Assembly: GCA_015065845.1 (NCBI GenBank)
Contig: SVPQ01000005.1
Coordinates: forward strand, 46,511 to 110,510
DNA length: 64,000 nucleotides
Source: Oscillospiraceae bacterium
GTDB taxonomy: Bacteria; Bacillota; Clostridia; Oscillospirales; Acutalibacteraceae
Direction: 5' to 3'
This document shows, in pieces, positions 41,822-49,945 of the stretch. Below the pieces are notes generated by a model. It made no database searches, was not told where the DNA came from, and saw nothing but the letters and a program-made list of their open reading frames with translations. Within the stretch, counting starts at the first letter, position 1; each line of letters starts with the position of its first letter. Both the position numbers and the translations under genes were made by a program.

Positions 41822-43459
41822 TTACTTGGTCGTTACATCACAATACTTGCCAATAATAAATTTTGATTTTGGTGATTTTACGGGTTCTCCGTTTACCGTG
41901 ATACCATCCAGTTCAACTTGAACTGTGTTGCTTTCGCTTTCAGTACCTGCGATTTTGGGCATCATATATGAGGTGAAAGAAATATTTTTGAAAACAACAT
42001 TTTTGATTTCAAAATTCTCTGCTTCTTCATCGTAAATCTTAACGAGAATTGGTCTGCCTTCATCACGGAATATTTCAATATTCTCAAATAGAACTCCATC
42101 AATACTACCTTCGGTTTGTTCTGCTACTACAACAAGTGAGCCGATTCTGTCGTTGTTCCATATACCATCACGGTAAATTACAGCACAGTCACGGAAAGTT
42201 ACATCAGAAATTTTTTTATTTACTTCACCCGTAATACCAAAACACCTTGCATATCCGCCCCAGGCAATGCAATTTGTGAAGGTAACATTTTTACTGTCCA
42301 TTGTACCACCGAGAGCTTTTACCTCAAAGGTGTCATCTGCAACTCTTGCAAAGCAATTGTTAACAGTAACATTGTGACTGTTACAGATTGCAAAACCGTC
42401 ACAGTTACCACGGTTGCCAATAATATCTACATCATTAATGGTGACATCAGTACTGCAATATGAAATAAATGACCATTCAGGTGAGTTGATTATTTTTACA
42501 TCGCGTACATTAACATTGTTGCATTTGGTGAAAACTACACCTCGGCGTTCTCGCCTGTCAAGTCGTGTCATATCTATTACGCCACGACCCGCAAGTGTTA
42601 TGTTATTACAGTTATAAAAATTAATGAAAGGATACCTTGTAAGACCAAAAGCGTTGTCGCCCGGTGCAGTGGGTTCAAGATATTTATTTTCATCCTCGGC
42701 ACAGTCAATGTCAAAAAGATGGTTGGCAATAACATAAGCACCTTCTTTAAGATAAATTACAAGATTTTTGTGTGCAACAAGGTTAACATAGTCATATTCA
42801 TACACACCTTTATCAAGAACCCAGACATTATCTTCTCCGTACTTCTCGATATATTCTGCAATTTCTTTGTTTTCATCAACCTTTTCACGAACCATAAGGG
42901 TGTAACCATAATATTGGTTAGCACCATTGAAAAGGAATGTGTAAACACCGGTTTTGTTAATTGAAGCTGTAACAGTATTGTCTTCACAATTAGCTTTTAT
43001 ACCTTTGCTTTCTGGCAGAACAATAGCATTTTTAAGTGTTATATCAGCACCTGTTATCTCAATATTAAATGAAAAATCTGTGTCGCTATCAACATAAATT
43101 TCAGAAAACGAGTGAAGAGTTCCCGTGTCATCTACACGAATGAAAACTACAGAAGAATATACGGGAATTTCAGTGTTATTAATTTTTGCTGTGTAATAAG
43201 GCGATATTGTTATACCATTTATATCTTCATACCCACCTGACTGAACATATTCAGGAAGTTCAGCAGAAGCACGACTTACAAGTTCTTGTTCGGTGAGACC
43301 TGCTTCTTCAAGGGTAACGATAGCTTCGTCAGGATATTGCAGATATGTAAAGTTGAAGTTTTCACTTCCTGGGGGAACAGGTACTGCTGAAAGTGTGTTT
43401 GATAAAAAAATTGAAACTGTAGTGAAAATTGTAAACCAGAATTTGATAAATGCCTGCAT
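41822..43459 (-). CDS. exported GH28-type polygalacturonase-like protein
   Basis: The 545-residue product has an N-terminal export signal (hydrophobic residues 5-27), an N-terminal beta domain (about 30-200), and a right-handed parallel beta-helix. The GH28-like block is GNCDGFAICNSHNVTVNNCFARVADDTFEVKA, in which DD and the preceding NCDG match the catalytic NxD...DD arrangement. INSPEWSF and repeated (N/D)VTF coils are typical. GH28 enzymes hydrolyse galacturonan or rhamnogalacturonan in pectin, which fits the nearby GH78 rhamnosidase. GH49-like or other beta-helix glycosidases cannot be excluded. It is 35 bp downstream of the acetyltransferase gene, so probably in one operon. Confidence 0.75.
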   Translation of the reverse strand: MQAFIKFWFTIFTTVSIFLSNTLSAVPVPPGSENFNFTYLQYPDEAIVTLEEAGLTEQELVSRASAELPEYVQSGGYEDINGITISPYYTAKINNTEIPVYSSVVFIRVDDTGTLHSFSEIYVDSDTDFSFNIEITGADITLKNAIVLPESKGIKANCEDNTVTASINKTGVYTFLFNGANQYYGYTLMVREKVDENKEIAEYIEKYGEDNVWVLDKGVYEYDYVNLVAHKNLVIYLKEGAYVIANHLFDIDCAEDENKYLEPTAPGDNAFGLTRYPFINFYNCNNITLAGRGVIDMTRLDRRERRGVVFTKCNNVNVRDVKIINSPEWSFISYCSTDVTINDVDIIGNRGNCDGFAICNSHNVTVNNCFARVADDTFEVKALGGTMDSKNVTFTNCIAWGGYARCFGITGEVNKKISDVTFRDCAVIYRDGIWNNDRIGSLVVVAEQTEGSIDGVLFENIEIFRDEGRPILVKIYDEEAENFEIKNVVFKNISFTSYMMPKIAGTESESNTVQVELDGITVNGEPVKSPKSKFIIGKYCDVTTK

Positions 43460-43494
43460 AATATTAACTCCTTTTATTTATGTAACTATGGTGA

Positions 43495-44655
43495 TTATTC
43501 CGACCAGATACAATTCAAAAAATGTGTTGCACGGTGTGGGAATGCTCTGAAGAAATCATCTGCATTGTTTTTAAGCTCAACCCCATCTATGAAAACCGCA
43601 GTCTCTTTAGTGTGACCTTCACCTGCAAGGAGTAATTTTGCGGCAGCAGGTGGGGCGAGTGATATATCATAATCACCGCTATCTCTTACAGTAACTGTTG
43701 CTTTTCCGTTCTGGTATTCAACATCGAATATGCCTTTATTCTGTGGGAGTTCGTCAAGGCTTAGAATACTGAATTTACCGTGTTCCTGAGGGTAACTGTT
43801 ATTTTCAAGCAAATTTTTAAGATTATATATTCTTGCGGCAATTCCGCCCTTGTATTCGTAATCTGTTTCATCTATTCTGTCTGCAATACAAGAAAAAGGT
43901 GAACCGGTGTACTGATTTTTCACGACCAGGATTTTTACTATACCATCATAGTTGCGTAAGAAACCTACAATTCCTGAAAGTGCTTCGGGCGTAAGTGCAA
44001 ACAATTCTTCCGCAATAAGTTCATGGGGTCGTTTTACTGTGAAGCGGACATATCCGTCTGCTTCGCCCGAAGAAGTTCTGTGAATGTATGTATAATCTGC
44101 ATTTTCTAAAGGTGTGTCGCAGAATTGTTTTTTATTGTCTCTTAAAGTCATAAGATTTTCTTTCATAGCACATTTGTTATGAAGTTCACACAATTCGTCA
44201 AATTGCTCACCAGTGTAGAGTTCAACATTGTTTGAACGCTCAAACTGAGAAAGATTATTAAAAGGTACTTTAATTGAGAAAGAACGGTTAAGATTTGCAA
44301 AACCGAATTTCTCGTAATAAGAAATAGAGAAAGGCGAAAGAAAACCTACTGTTATATCATTTTCCAAGGCAGTTTTTTCTATTTCATCAAAAATTGCTCT
44401 TACTCCACCTGTTCTGCGGTGTTCAGGCTGACTGCATATTCCGTCAATAACAACTGTATTAATAAGATTGCCACAATAGTTACACTTGAAATTATACACC
44501 TCTGCACCTGCAACAAGTTTACCCTGATGAAAAGCACCAAGAACGGGCATAGTGACCTTTGTGTCTACATCCTTGTCAAATTTCCATATAAAAGATGCGG
44601 CAGAAATTTTAAGATAATCTACTGCTTCTTCTGGTTTTATATATCTTACTTCCAT
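43495..44655 (-). CDS. Eis-like GNAT acetyltransferase
   Basis: The 386-residue product has an N-terminal GNAT domain whose acetyl-CoA loop QPEHRRTGGVRAIFDEIE (family QxxRxxG) follows VVIDGICS. GFLSPFSISYYEKFGF comes next, typical of the Eis family. A second degenerate GNAT domain and a C-terminal SCP2-like domain complete the three-part Eis architecture. Eis proteins acetylate amines, including aminoglycosides in mycobacteria, but most homologues have unknown substrates, so no resistance role should be assumed. The start follows AAGGAGAA. It is first in the operon with GH28, from the promoter at 44685-44712. Confidence 0.85.
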   Translation of the reverse strand: MEVRYIKPEEAVDYLKISAASFIWKFDKDVDTKVTMPVLGAFHQGKLVAGAEVYNFKCNYCGNLINTVVIDGICSQPEHRRTGGVRAIFDEIEKTALENDITVGFLSPFSISYYEKFGFANLNRSFSIKVPFNNLSQFERSNNVELYTGEQFDELCELHNKCAMKENLMTLRDNKKQFCDTPLENADYTYIHRTSSGEADGYVRFTVKRPHELIAEELFALTPEALSGIVGFLRNYDGIVKILVVKNQYTGSPFSCIADRIDETDYEYKGGIAARIYNLKNLLENNSYPQEHGKFSILSLDELPQNKGIFDVEYQNGKATVTVRDSGDYDISLAPPAAAKLLLAGEGHTKETAVFIDGVELKNNADDFFRAFPHRATHFLNCIWSE

Positions 44656-44684
44656 AATGGTTCTCCTTGTAGAAATATAATTTC

Positions 44685-44712
44685 ATTATACCAAAGGAAA
44701 GAAAAAAGTAAA
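44685..44712 (-). promoter_or_regulatory. promoter of the acetyltransferase-GH28 operon
   Basis: On the minus strand, TTTACT (44712-44707) and TATAAT (44690-44685) are spaced by 16 bp, with an extended -10 TGG. Confidence 0.6.
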
Positions 44713-44729
44713 GATAGAAAGATAAAATA

Positions 44730-44757
44730 TTGAAATTTTCATAAAGAATGATATAAT
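44730..44757 (+). promoter_or_regulatory. promoter of the Gfo/Idh/MocA gene
   Basis: TTGAAA (44730-44735) and TATAAT (44752-44757) are spaced by 16 bp. Confidence 0.7.
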
Positions 44758-44798
44758 AAAATTATGTTACTTATACTACCTATATAGGAGGAAAAATC

Positions 44799-45860
44799 AT
44801 GTCAAAATTAAGAATTGCAATTATCGGTAATGGTGGTATTTGCCAGGGAAGTCATATTGACAATTATTACGAAGATAAAAGAGTAGATGTTGTTGCATTC
44901 TGCGATATTATTGAAGAAAGAGCTATTGCTTTAAGAGATGAATATTACCCGAATGCAGCAGTATATACAGACTATAAAGAACTTCTTAAAGATGAAAGCA
45001 TTGATGCGGTTGATATATGTACACCAAACTATCTTCACTCTATAATTGCGGTAGAGGCTTTTAAAGCAGGTAAGCACGTGTTATGTGAAAAACCTGACGC
45101 AATTGATGTTACAGAGGTTCTTAAAATGAAAAATGCCGCTGACGAGGCGGGTAAGGTACTTATGGTTATAAGAAATAACCGTTTTGTAAATGCTTCGCAG
45201 TATGCAAAGAAATTTGTTGAAGATGGAAAAATGGGTGAAATCTATTGTGGCCGTTGCGGTTGGCAAAGACGCAGAGGCATACCTGGTAAAGGTGGCTGGT
45301 TCACAACAAAAGAACAGTCTGGTGGCGGTCCGCTTATTGACCTTGGTGTTCACATGATTGACCTTGCTGTGTGGCTTATGGGCAACCCTACACCTGTTGC
45401 AGTAAGTGCAAATACATACACTAAATTTGCAGATAACGACACAAGTGATTCTGAAAACTCAAAGTTCGGTGATGCAAATTCAGAGGGTACATTTGATGTT
45501 GAAGACCTTGCAATGGGTATGATTCGTTTTGATAATGGTGCAGTTCTTCAGATAGAATTCAGCTGGGCATCAAATATTAAAGAAGAAAATCGCTTTGTTG
45601 AACTCAGAGGTACAAAAGCAGGTCTTAAGTGGAAAGACAACGAGGTTGAATTCTACACCGAGGAAGACGGACAACTTCTTGATATTATCCCGAAAGGCAA
45701 TATAGATACAAACGGACACAAGAAAAATATCCGCAATTTCGTTGATGTTCTCACTGAGGGTGCAGAACCGGTTTTCAAACCATCTCAGGGTGTGGATATG
45801 ATTAAAATTCTCTGTGCTATATATGAATCTGCAGAAAAGGGTAAAGAAATTGTTCTTTAA
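44799..45860 (+). CDS. Gfo/Idh/MocA-family oxidoreductase
   Basis: The 353-residue NAD(P)-dependent sugar or inositol dehydrogenase-like protein has an N-terminal Rossmann motif RIAIIGNGGICQGSHI, DICTPNYLHSIIAVEAFKAG and the signature HVLCEKPDA with the catalytic Lys. The C-terminal alpha/beta domain carries GGGPLIDLGVHMIDLAVWLMGNP, where Asp and His are the usual substrate contacts. The family oxidises or reduces sugar carbons. The substrate is unknown here. AGGAGG precedes the ATG. It is a single-gene unit amid glycan-degradation genes, so a role in processing released monosaccharides is plausible. Confidence 0.92.
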   Translation: MSKLRIAIIGNGGICQGSHIDNYYEDKRVDVVAFCDIIEERAIALRDEYYPNAAVYTDYKELLKDESIDAVDICTPNYLHSIIAVEAFKAGKHVLCEKPDAIDVTEVLKMKNAADEAGKVLMVIRNNRFVNASQYAKKFVEDGKMGEIYCGRCGWQRRRGIPGKGGWFTTKEQSGGGPLIDLGVHMIDLAVWLMGNPTPVAVSANTYTKFADNDTSDSENSKFGDANSEGTFDVEDLAMGMIRFDNGAVLQIEFSWASNIKEENRFVELRGTKAGLKWKDNEVEFYTEEDGQLLDIIPKGNIDTNGHKKNIRNFVDVLTEGAEPVFKPSQGVDMIKILCAIYESAEKGKEIVL

Positions 45861-45906
45861 TTTGAAAGTTTATCTGGGTTGCTAACATCAAAACAAGTAA
45901 AAAAGA

Positions 45907-45932
45907 AGGGGCAGATTTTTTTATCTGCTCCT
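45907..45932 (+). terminator. hairpin after the Gfo/Idh/MocA gene
   Basis: A 10-bp stem with one G-U pair (45907-45916 with 45923-45932) has a T-rich loop but lacks a T tail, so termination strength is uncertain. Confidence 0.4.
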
Positions 45933-46020
45933 ATGTTGTATGTATTCTTGACATTTATATATTAATTAAATTGTGTTTTGATTTCTGCTAAACTAAATCA
46001 GAAAAAGATATAATTAAGAT

Positions 46021-46584
46021 TTATTCTGTTACAGATACTTGCTCTGTGATTGTGGTTGTGTTACCAGTATCAGCCGTATCTTCATCTGAAGTTGGTGAGA
46101 GCATTATTACGGCAAAAGATAAGAAAATACATATTAATACAAAATAGACTGTTTTAAGACCTTTTTCTTTACCTAAAATATGTTTACTTCCTTTTGGTGT
46201 AAGAGCAAGAACCCTGAACAAGGCGGCATAGATTAAGAAGAAAAATGCTATAAACACCGAAAGAATATCAGAATCGGCAATCGCCATAATAAAACCAAAA
46301 CCTGCAAAAAATAGATTAAATATAAAAAGTCCATTAAACAATTTTTTTAAAAAACTTTTAAATAAATTGTTTTGATTGGGATTATTGTTAGTTAGACCTA
46401 ACCCGGGTGCTTTGTTTTGTTGCTGCGAAACATTTTTTAATACATTTGGAGTAGTGTTTTTAATTCCTTGAGTTGCTGCAATTGTTACAATTGCTCCACA
46501 GTACTCGCATTCGCAAGATGCTGAACCAGCTTCAAATTCAATATTAGCCCCACAATCAGGACACTTCAAAACTTCTAATTTCAT
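46021..46584 (-). CDS. zinc-ribbon membrane protein
   Basis: The 187-residue product has an N-terminal zinc ribbon with cysteines at 8, 11, 26 and 29 (KCPDCG...CECEYCG), a flexible Asn/Gln-rich linker, and three hydrophobic helices (about residues 88-107, 110-130, 145-165). It ends in a Thr/Glu-rich tail. The ribbon has the same cysteine spacing as the 47-residue ribbon at 49319, so the two are related. It sits divergently beside the SPFH cluster and may belong to the same functional set. Function unknown. Promoter at 46618-46646. Confidence 0.75.
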   Translation of the reverse strand: MKLEVLKCPDCGANIEFEAGSASCECEYCGAIVTIAATQGIKNTTPNVLKNVSQQQNKAPGLGLTNNNPNQNNLFKSFLKKLFNGLFIFNLFFAGFGFIMAIADSDILSVFIAFFFLIYAALFRVLALTPKGSKHILGKEKGLKTVYFVLICIFLSFAVIMLSPTSDEDTADTGNTTTITEQVSVTE

Positions 46585-46617
46585 AAGATATCACTCACTT
46601 TGTATTTTTTCACAAAT

Positions 46618-46646
46618 ATTATAAACTATTTTTTTGCATTTTGCAA
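46618..46646 (-). promoter_or_regulatory. promoter of the zinc-ribbon membrane protein gene
   Basis: On the minus strand, TTGCAA (46646-46641) and TATAAT (46623-46618) are spaced by 17 bp. Confidence 0.7.
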
Positions 46647-46706
46647 TATGTTTTGATGTGAAACGACAAGAAGTTGCGATTTTTTCATTAAATGTTGTCA
46701 AAATTG

Positions 46707-46735
46707 TTGACTATTTGTTTTTTTAGGTGTAATAT
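46707..46735 (+). promoter_or_regulatory. promoter of the HTH/zinc-ribbon/SPFH operon
   Basis: TTGACT (46707-46712) and TAATAT (46730-46735) are spaced by 17 bp, 24 bp before the first start. Confidence 0.65.
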
Positions 46736-46759
46736 TATATTATTATAGGAGGTAGCAGT

Positions 46760-46975
46760 ATGAAAATTAGTTATAAAAAACTATGGCTTATGCTTGTTGA
46801 AAGAGAAATATCTCAAGCTGATTTGAGAAAAGATTTAAATATTGCTTCCGGTACAATGACTAAAATGCGTAGAAACGAAGAGGTTGCTCTTTCAATTCTT
46901 ATACGTATATGTGAGTATCTTGAATGTAATATTGGTGATATATGTGATGTTGTAAAAATTGATGGAGAACTATAA
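46760..46975 (+). CDS. small Cro/CI-type helix-turn-helix protein
   Basis: The 71-residue product is essentially one helix-turn-helix domain: KKLWLMLVEREISQADLRKDLNIASGTMTKMRRNEEV, then LIRICEYLECNIGDICDVV, the HTH_26-type layout common in small clostridial regulators. GGAGG precedes the ATG. It is first in an operon of five genes, and the second gene begins 12 bp later. It probably autoregulates this operon and perhaps the divergent zinc-ribbon gene. No toxin-like partner is recognisable. Confidence 0.88.
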   Translation: MKISYKKLWLMLVEREISQADLRKDLNIASGTMTKMRRNEEVALSILIRICEYLECNIGDICDVVKIDGEL

Positions 46976-46987
46976 AAGGAGAATATT

Positions 46988-47224
46988 ATGGTTTGGAAAG
47001 AAATACGCAATAATTATGAACCGGATTTTCGTGATGATTTCTTTTTCGGGGAGTGTCCAAGGTTTCATAAAAATGCAAAGATAGTTGTACATACAGTTGG
47101 TAAAAAAATCTGCAAAACAGATTTACAAAATACATATCGTAAAATAAGTGCAGAATGTAGCTTGATAGAGGTAGAGTGTGATTTTTGTATAGAACATTGT
47201 CCTCTTGTGACAGAAAAATATTAA
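46988..47224 (+). CDS. small cysteine-rich protein
   Basis: I do not recognise the family of this 78-residue product. It has six cysteines at positions 23, 42, 57, 64, 67 and 71. The last three form CDFCIEHC, a likely zinc or iron-sulfur site, with ECP near residue 22. There is no signal peptide or membrane segment. GGAG lies 8 bp before the ATG. It is co-transcribed with the helix-turn-helix gene, whose DNA binding it might modulate. That is inference from order only. Confidence 0.65.
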   Translation: MVWKEIRNNYEPDFRDDFFFGECPRFHKNAKIVVHTVGKKICKTDLQNTYRKISAECSLIEVECDFCIEHCPLVTEKY

Positions 47225-47273
47225 AAAACTATATTTGTATACTAAATTAAAAATGAACAAAGGAGATGTTAGT

Positions 47274-47975
47274 ATGGCGTTTTGTGCTAATTGTGGTTTG
47301 GAATTAGAACAAGGTGCTAATTTCTGTACGAATTGTGGTAAAGCGATTGGTGGAAAAAATCAAACTTTAAATCAAGTCAATACAACATATGATGGTGTGG
47401 TACATAAATGTCCTAATTGTGGCGAGGTTCTTAATTCGTTTGTTTCTCTATGTCCAACCTGTCATTTTGAACTTCGGGATGCTAGTGTTACAAGTTCTGT
47501 AAGAGAGTTATCACTCAAGTTAGAACAAATAGGGTGCGAGAAAAATTATACGAATAGGGCATTAAATCCTTTGAAAACGCTTTCAAGGGGATTTGTAGTT
47601 AATAAAACGAGCGACCAACAAGTTAATTTGATTCGCAGTTTTTCGATTCCAAACACAAAAGAAGATATAATAGAGTTTATGATTTTAGCTTCATCTAATA
47701 TTGATATTAAACTTTATGGATTTGGGGATCGTGGTGTTTTAACTGCTTCACAACGAGAAATATCTGATGCTTGGTTAGCTAAATTTGAACAATCCTACGA
47801 AAAAGCAAAGCTTGTTTTGAGCGGTGAAGATCTCCAAACTATACACAATATATATGAAAAAACGCAAAGAAAACTAAAATTAGAAAAACTGAAAGTTCCA
47901 TTAAGCGTAATCTTGCCATTTGCTTTTGTATTATTAATAGCTGGATTTTGCCTTATAATGGCACAGTTCGAATAA
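47274..47975 (+). CDS. double zinc-ribbon protein with C-terminal membrane helix
   Basis: The 233-residue product has two zinc ribbons at the N-terminus: cysteines 4, 7, 18, 21 (FCANCG...FCTNCG) and 46, 49, 60, 63 (KCPNCG...LCPTC). A helical middle region of about 130 residues follows, then one membrane helix at about 208-228. It is probably anchored in the membrane with the ribbons in the cytoplasm. The start at 47274 follows AAAGGAG. Neighbouring genes encode an SPFH protein and another ribbon protein, resembling the Bacillus YdjFGHI-type group. A membrane-remodelling or envelope-stress role is inferred. Confidence 0.8.
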   Translation: MAFCANCGLELEQGANFCTNCGKAIGGKNQTLNQVNTTYDGVVHKCPNCGEVLNSFVSLCPTCHFELRDASVTSSVRELSLKLEQIGCEKNYTNRALNPLKTLSRGFVVNKTSDQQVNLIRSFSIPNTKEDIIEFMILASSNIDIKLYGFGDRGVLTASQREISDAWLAKFEQSYEKAKLVLSGEDLQTIHNIYEKTQRKLKLEKLKVPLSVILPFAFVLLIAGFCLIMAQFE

Positions 47976-47995
47976 ATCTATGAAGGAGAAATATT

Positions 47996-49303
47996 ATGGG
48001 AATATTTGATAAAATTAAAAATGATGGCGGTTTTATGAACGTCATAAGATGCGATGAACCGTCATATCTTATCTGGAAATGGAGACCTGAAGGTGCTCAA
48101 GGTGATAGCAATCGTGAGAACGAGATTCGTTGGGGTTCATCATTAAGAGTAAAAGATGGTGAAGTTGCGGTATTTGTTTATAAACAGCGCAATGGAACAA
48201 CACAAGATTTTATTGTTGGTCCTTTTGATGAAACTTTAAAAACAAAGAACCTTCCTGTGCTTGCGGATGTTATTGGTTTGCTTTATGATGAAAAATCTCC
48301 TTTCCAAGCCGAAGTTTATTTTATAAATCTTGCGAAAATTGTACAGGTTAAATTTGGTGTACCATACTTTGATATTTACGACCCACGATTTATGGATTTT
48401 GGTGTGCCAGTAGCAGTAAGGGGTACAATTAGTTTTAAAATAGCTGATTATAGAGAATTTATAAAATTACATAGATTAAACACCTTTACACTTTCTGATT
48501 TTCAGTTGCAAATCAGAGATGCAGTAATTCGTTATGTTAAGGATGTTGTTGCGAATGCCCCAGCAACAAATAATATTCCAGTTGTACAAATTGAGACAAA
48601 GACTGCACAGATTAACGATGTTGTTGAAATTGATATCAGTGAGAGACTTCAGGAGAAATTTGGTGTAGAAGTTTCTGGTGTTGATATTGCAGCTATTGAA
48701 ATTGATAAATCAAGTGACGGTTATAGACAACTTATGTCTGTTACAAAGGATGTTGCAGCTGCACAGGTTCAGGCACAGACAGAAGATTATATTGAAAGGC
48801 TTAGAATACAGCGCGAAGAAGGGCAGTATGCTCAGCACAAACAGACCCAATCTGCAAATATCGGTGCTTTCCAAATTGAAAAACAAACAGAAGTTGGTGT
48901 AGCAGGTGCGGATGCACTTGGACAAATGGGCGCTAATGGCGCTGGTGGAGTTAATCTTGGTGGGGATGGTACAGGTTTTAATCCTGCAGCAATGATGGCT
49001 GGCATAGCACTTGGCGGTGCTGTAGGGCAGAATATCGCAGGAACAATGAATGGAATGATGGGTGGAGTAAATCAGCCGGTGCCCCCTCCAATTCCATCTG
49101 TAACATTCCACATTGCTGTTAATGGTCAAGCAACAGGACCATTTGATATTAATACATTAAAACAAATGGTAAATGCAGGTCAAATAAATGTAGATACATT
49201 GGTTTGGACTGCAGGTATGAGTGAATGGGTTAGAGCTGAAACAGTAGAAGAATTGAAAAATGTGTTGCATAATATTATGCCGCCAATACCATCACAGGAT
49301 TGA
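47996..49303 (+). CDS. SPFH-domain protein with C-terminal GYF_2 domain (YdjI-like)
   Basis: The 435-residue product has an SPFH/band-7-type core (about residues 10-280): SYLIWKWRPE, GSSLRVKDGEVAVFVYKQ, GVPVAVRGTISFKIADYREF and VSGVDIAAIEIDKSSDGYRQL. A Gln/Gly-rich linker follows (about 285-365). A GYF_2-type domain (368-425) carries ATGPFDINTLKQMVNAGQI and DTLVWTAGMSEWVRAETV. No membrane helix is seen, so the protein would be recruited to the membrane by partners. This matches B. subtilis YdjI and other virion-core-like SPFH proteins linked to membrane stress. GGAG precedes the ATG. Its place among zinc-ribbon genes suggests one complex. Confidence 0.9.
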   Translation: MGIFDKIKNDGGFMNVIRCDEPSYLIWKWRPEGAQGDSNRENEIRWGSSLRVKDGEVAVFVYKQRNGTTQDFIVGPFDETLKTKNLPVLADVIGLLYDEKSPFQAEVYFINLAKIVQVKFGVPYFDIYDPRFMDFGVPVAVRGTISFKIADYREFIKLHRLNTFTLSDFQLQIRDAVIRYVKDVVANAPATNNIPVVQIETKTAQINDVVEIDISERLQEKFGVEVSGVDIAAIEIDKSSDGYRQLMSVTKDVAAAQVQAQTEDYIERLRIQREEGQYAQHKQTQSANIGAFQIEKQTEVGVAGADALGQMGANGAGGVNLGGDGTGFNPAAMMAGIALGGAVGQNIAGTMNGMMGGVNQPVPPPIPSVTFHIAVNGQATGPFDINTLKQMVNAGQINVDTLVWTAGMSEWVRAETVEELKNVLHNIMPPIPSQD

Positions 49304-49318
49304 TTTGAAGGTGTTGAT

Positions 49319-49462
49319 ATGAAAATAGTAACATTAAAATGTCCTGAATGTGAAGCTGTACTTGAAATTGATAAAGAAAAAGATTTTTGCTTTTGCCAAT
49401 ATTGCGGTGCAAAAATTATTCTTGATGATGAAAAAAAGAGATCACTATCAACAAGAATATAA
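49319..49462 (+). CDS. zinc-ribbon protein, zero-frame product ending after a frameshift-prone A7 tract
   Basis: The frame starts at 49319 (GAAGGTG upstream) and encodes 47 residues: a zinc ribbon with cysteines at 8, 11, 26 and 29 (KCPEC...CFCQYCGAKIIL), then DDEKK and a short tail to TAA. Homologous proteins as I remember them continue with a linker and a membrane helix. Here that continuation lies in the -1 frame (49432-49836). The heptamer at 49432-49438 would join the two into a product of about 172 residues. The short form alone would be a free zinc ribbon. It is last in the SPFH operon. Confidence 0.7.
   Translation: MKIVTLKCPECEAVLEIDKEKDFCFCQYCGAKIILDDEKKRSLSTRI
49432..49438 (+). 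other. canonical -1 frameshift heptamer A AAA AAG
   Basis: The codons GAA AAA AAG of the zero frame form A_AAA_AAG, the same slippery heptamer used in E. coli dnaX. A -1 slip continues as GAG ATC ACT in the open frame that encodes the membrane helix. No clear upstream Shine-Dalgarno stimulator or downstream stem is visible, so an indel or transcriptional slippage in the A7 run is also possible. Confidence 0.5.
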
Positions 49463-49836
49463 GCGTAAATAACAGTACTACCAATACGAAGCATTACATA
49501 GATGAAGCAAAAGTTATTGAAGTGAAATCAAGACAGAAAAACTGGAAAAGAAATTTAATATTGGGTATCACAATACCAATAATTTGCGTGGTGTTTTTTG
49601 TAGGGGTTTTTGGCCTTGCGAAGCATTTTTCGAATGTCGAGGAAGAAAAACTTCAAATTATTGTAGAAGAGGTTTTTTTTGATATTGAAAATGGTGATTT
49701 TGTAGAGGCTTATGTAAAAGCGAATACTATACACTACACTTCTGATTGGTCGAGTGATATAGAAAAAAAGTGGGATGAAACACGCGAAGTGTTGATCGAT
49801 CAAATAGAAAAAGCAGAGCGAGAGTCAAAGAGATAA
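49432..49836 (+). CDS. membrane-helix continuation of the zinc-ribbon gene (-1 frame)
   Basis: This frame is open from the TGA at 49429-49431 to 49836. It reads KKEITINKNISVNNSTTNTK, then HYIDEAKVIEVKSRQKNWKRN, a membrane helix (LILGITIPIICVVFFVGVFGLA), and an acidic helical tail with TSDWSSDIEKKWDETREVL. A GTG at 49522 could start a separate 104-residue protein, but no ribosome binding site precedes it, and codon-like sequence extends well upstream. I therefore read it as the second half of the 49319 gene. The predicted fusion has a cytoplasmic ribbon, a linker and a single membrane anchor. Confidence 0.6.
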   Translation, partial: KKEITINKNISVNNSTTNTKHYIDEAKVIEVKSRQKNWKRNLILGITIPIICVVFFVGVFGLAKHFSNVEEEKLQIIVEEVFFDIENGDFVEAYVKANTIHYTSDWSSDIEKKWDETREVLIDQIEKAERESKR

Positions 49837-49875
49837 TTTTTAATAATAGTTATAGACACAAAAGACAAAGAAAAA

Positions 49876-49915
49876 GGTGGTTTAAACTTAGGTTCAAGCC
49901 ACCGGATTTTTGTTT
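49876..49915. terminator. terminator of the SPFH operon
   Basis: An 8-bp stem with one G-U pair (49876-49883 with 49896-49903) is followed by ATTTTTGTTTT. It lies between convergent genes. Confidence 0.75.
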
Positions 49916-49945
49916 TCGAGTTATTAACGTAAGAAATAAAGTGCT

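Noticed and set aside
45948..45976. Promoter-like TTGACA on the plus strand after the Gfo/Idh/MocA gene
   Set aside because: There is no -10 box at the right distance and no plus-strand gene follows before 46760.
48710..49129. 139-codon minus-strand frame opposite the SPFH gene
   Set aside because: The His/Cys/Ser-rich content is an antisense artefact of a Gln/Gly-rich linker, and no start signals are present.
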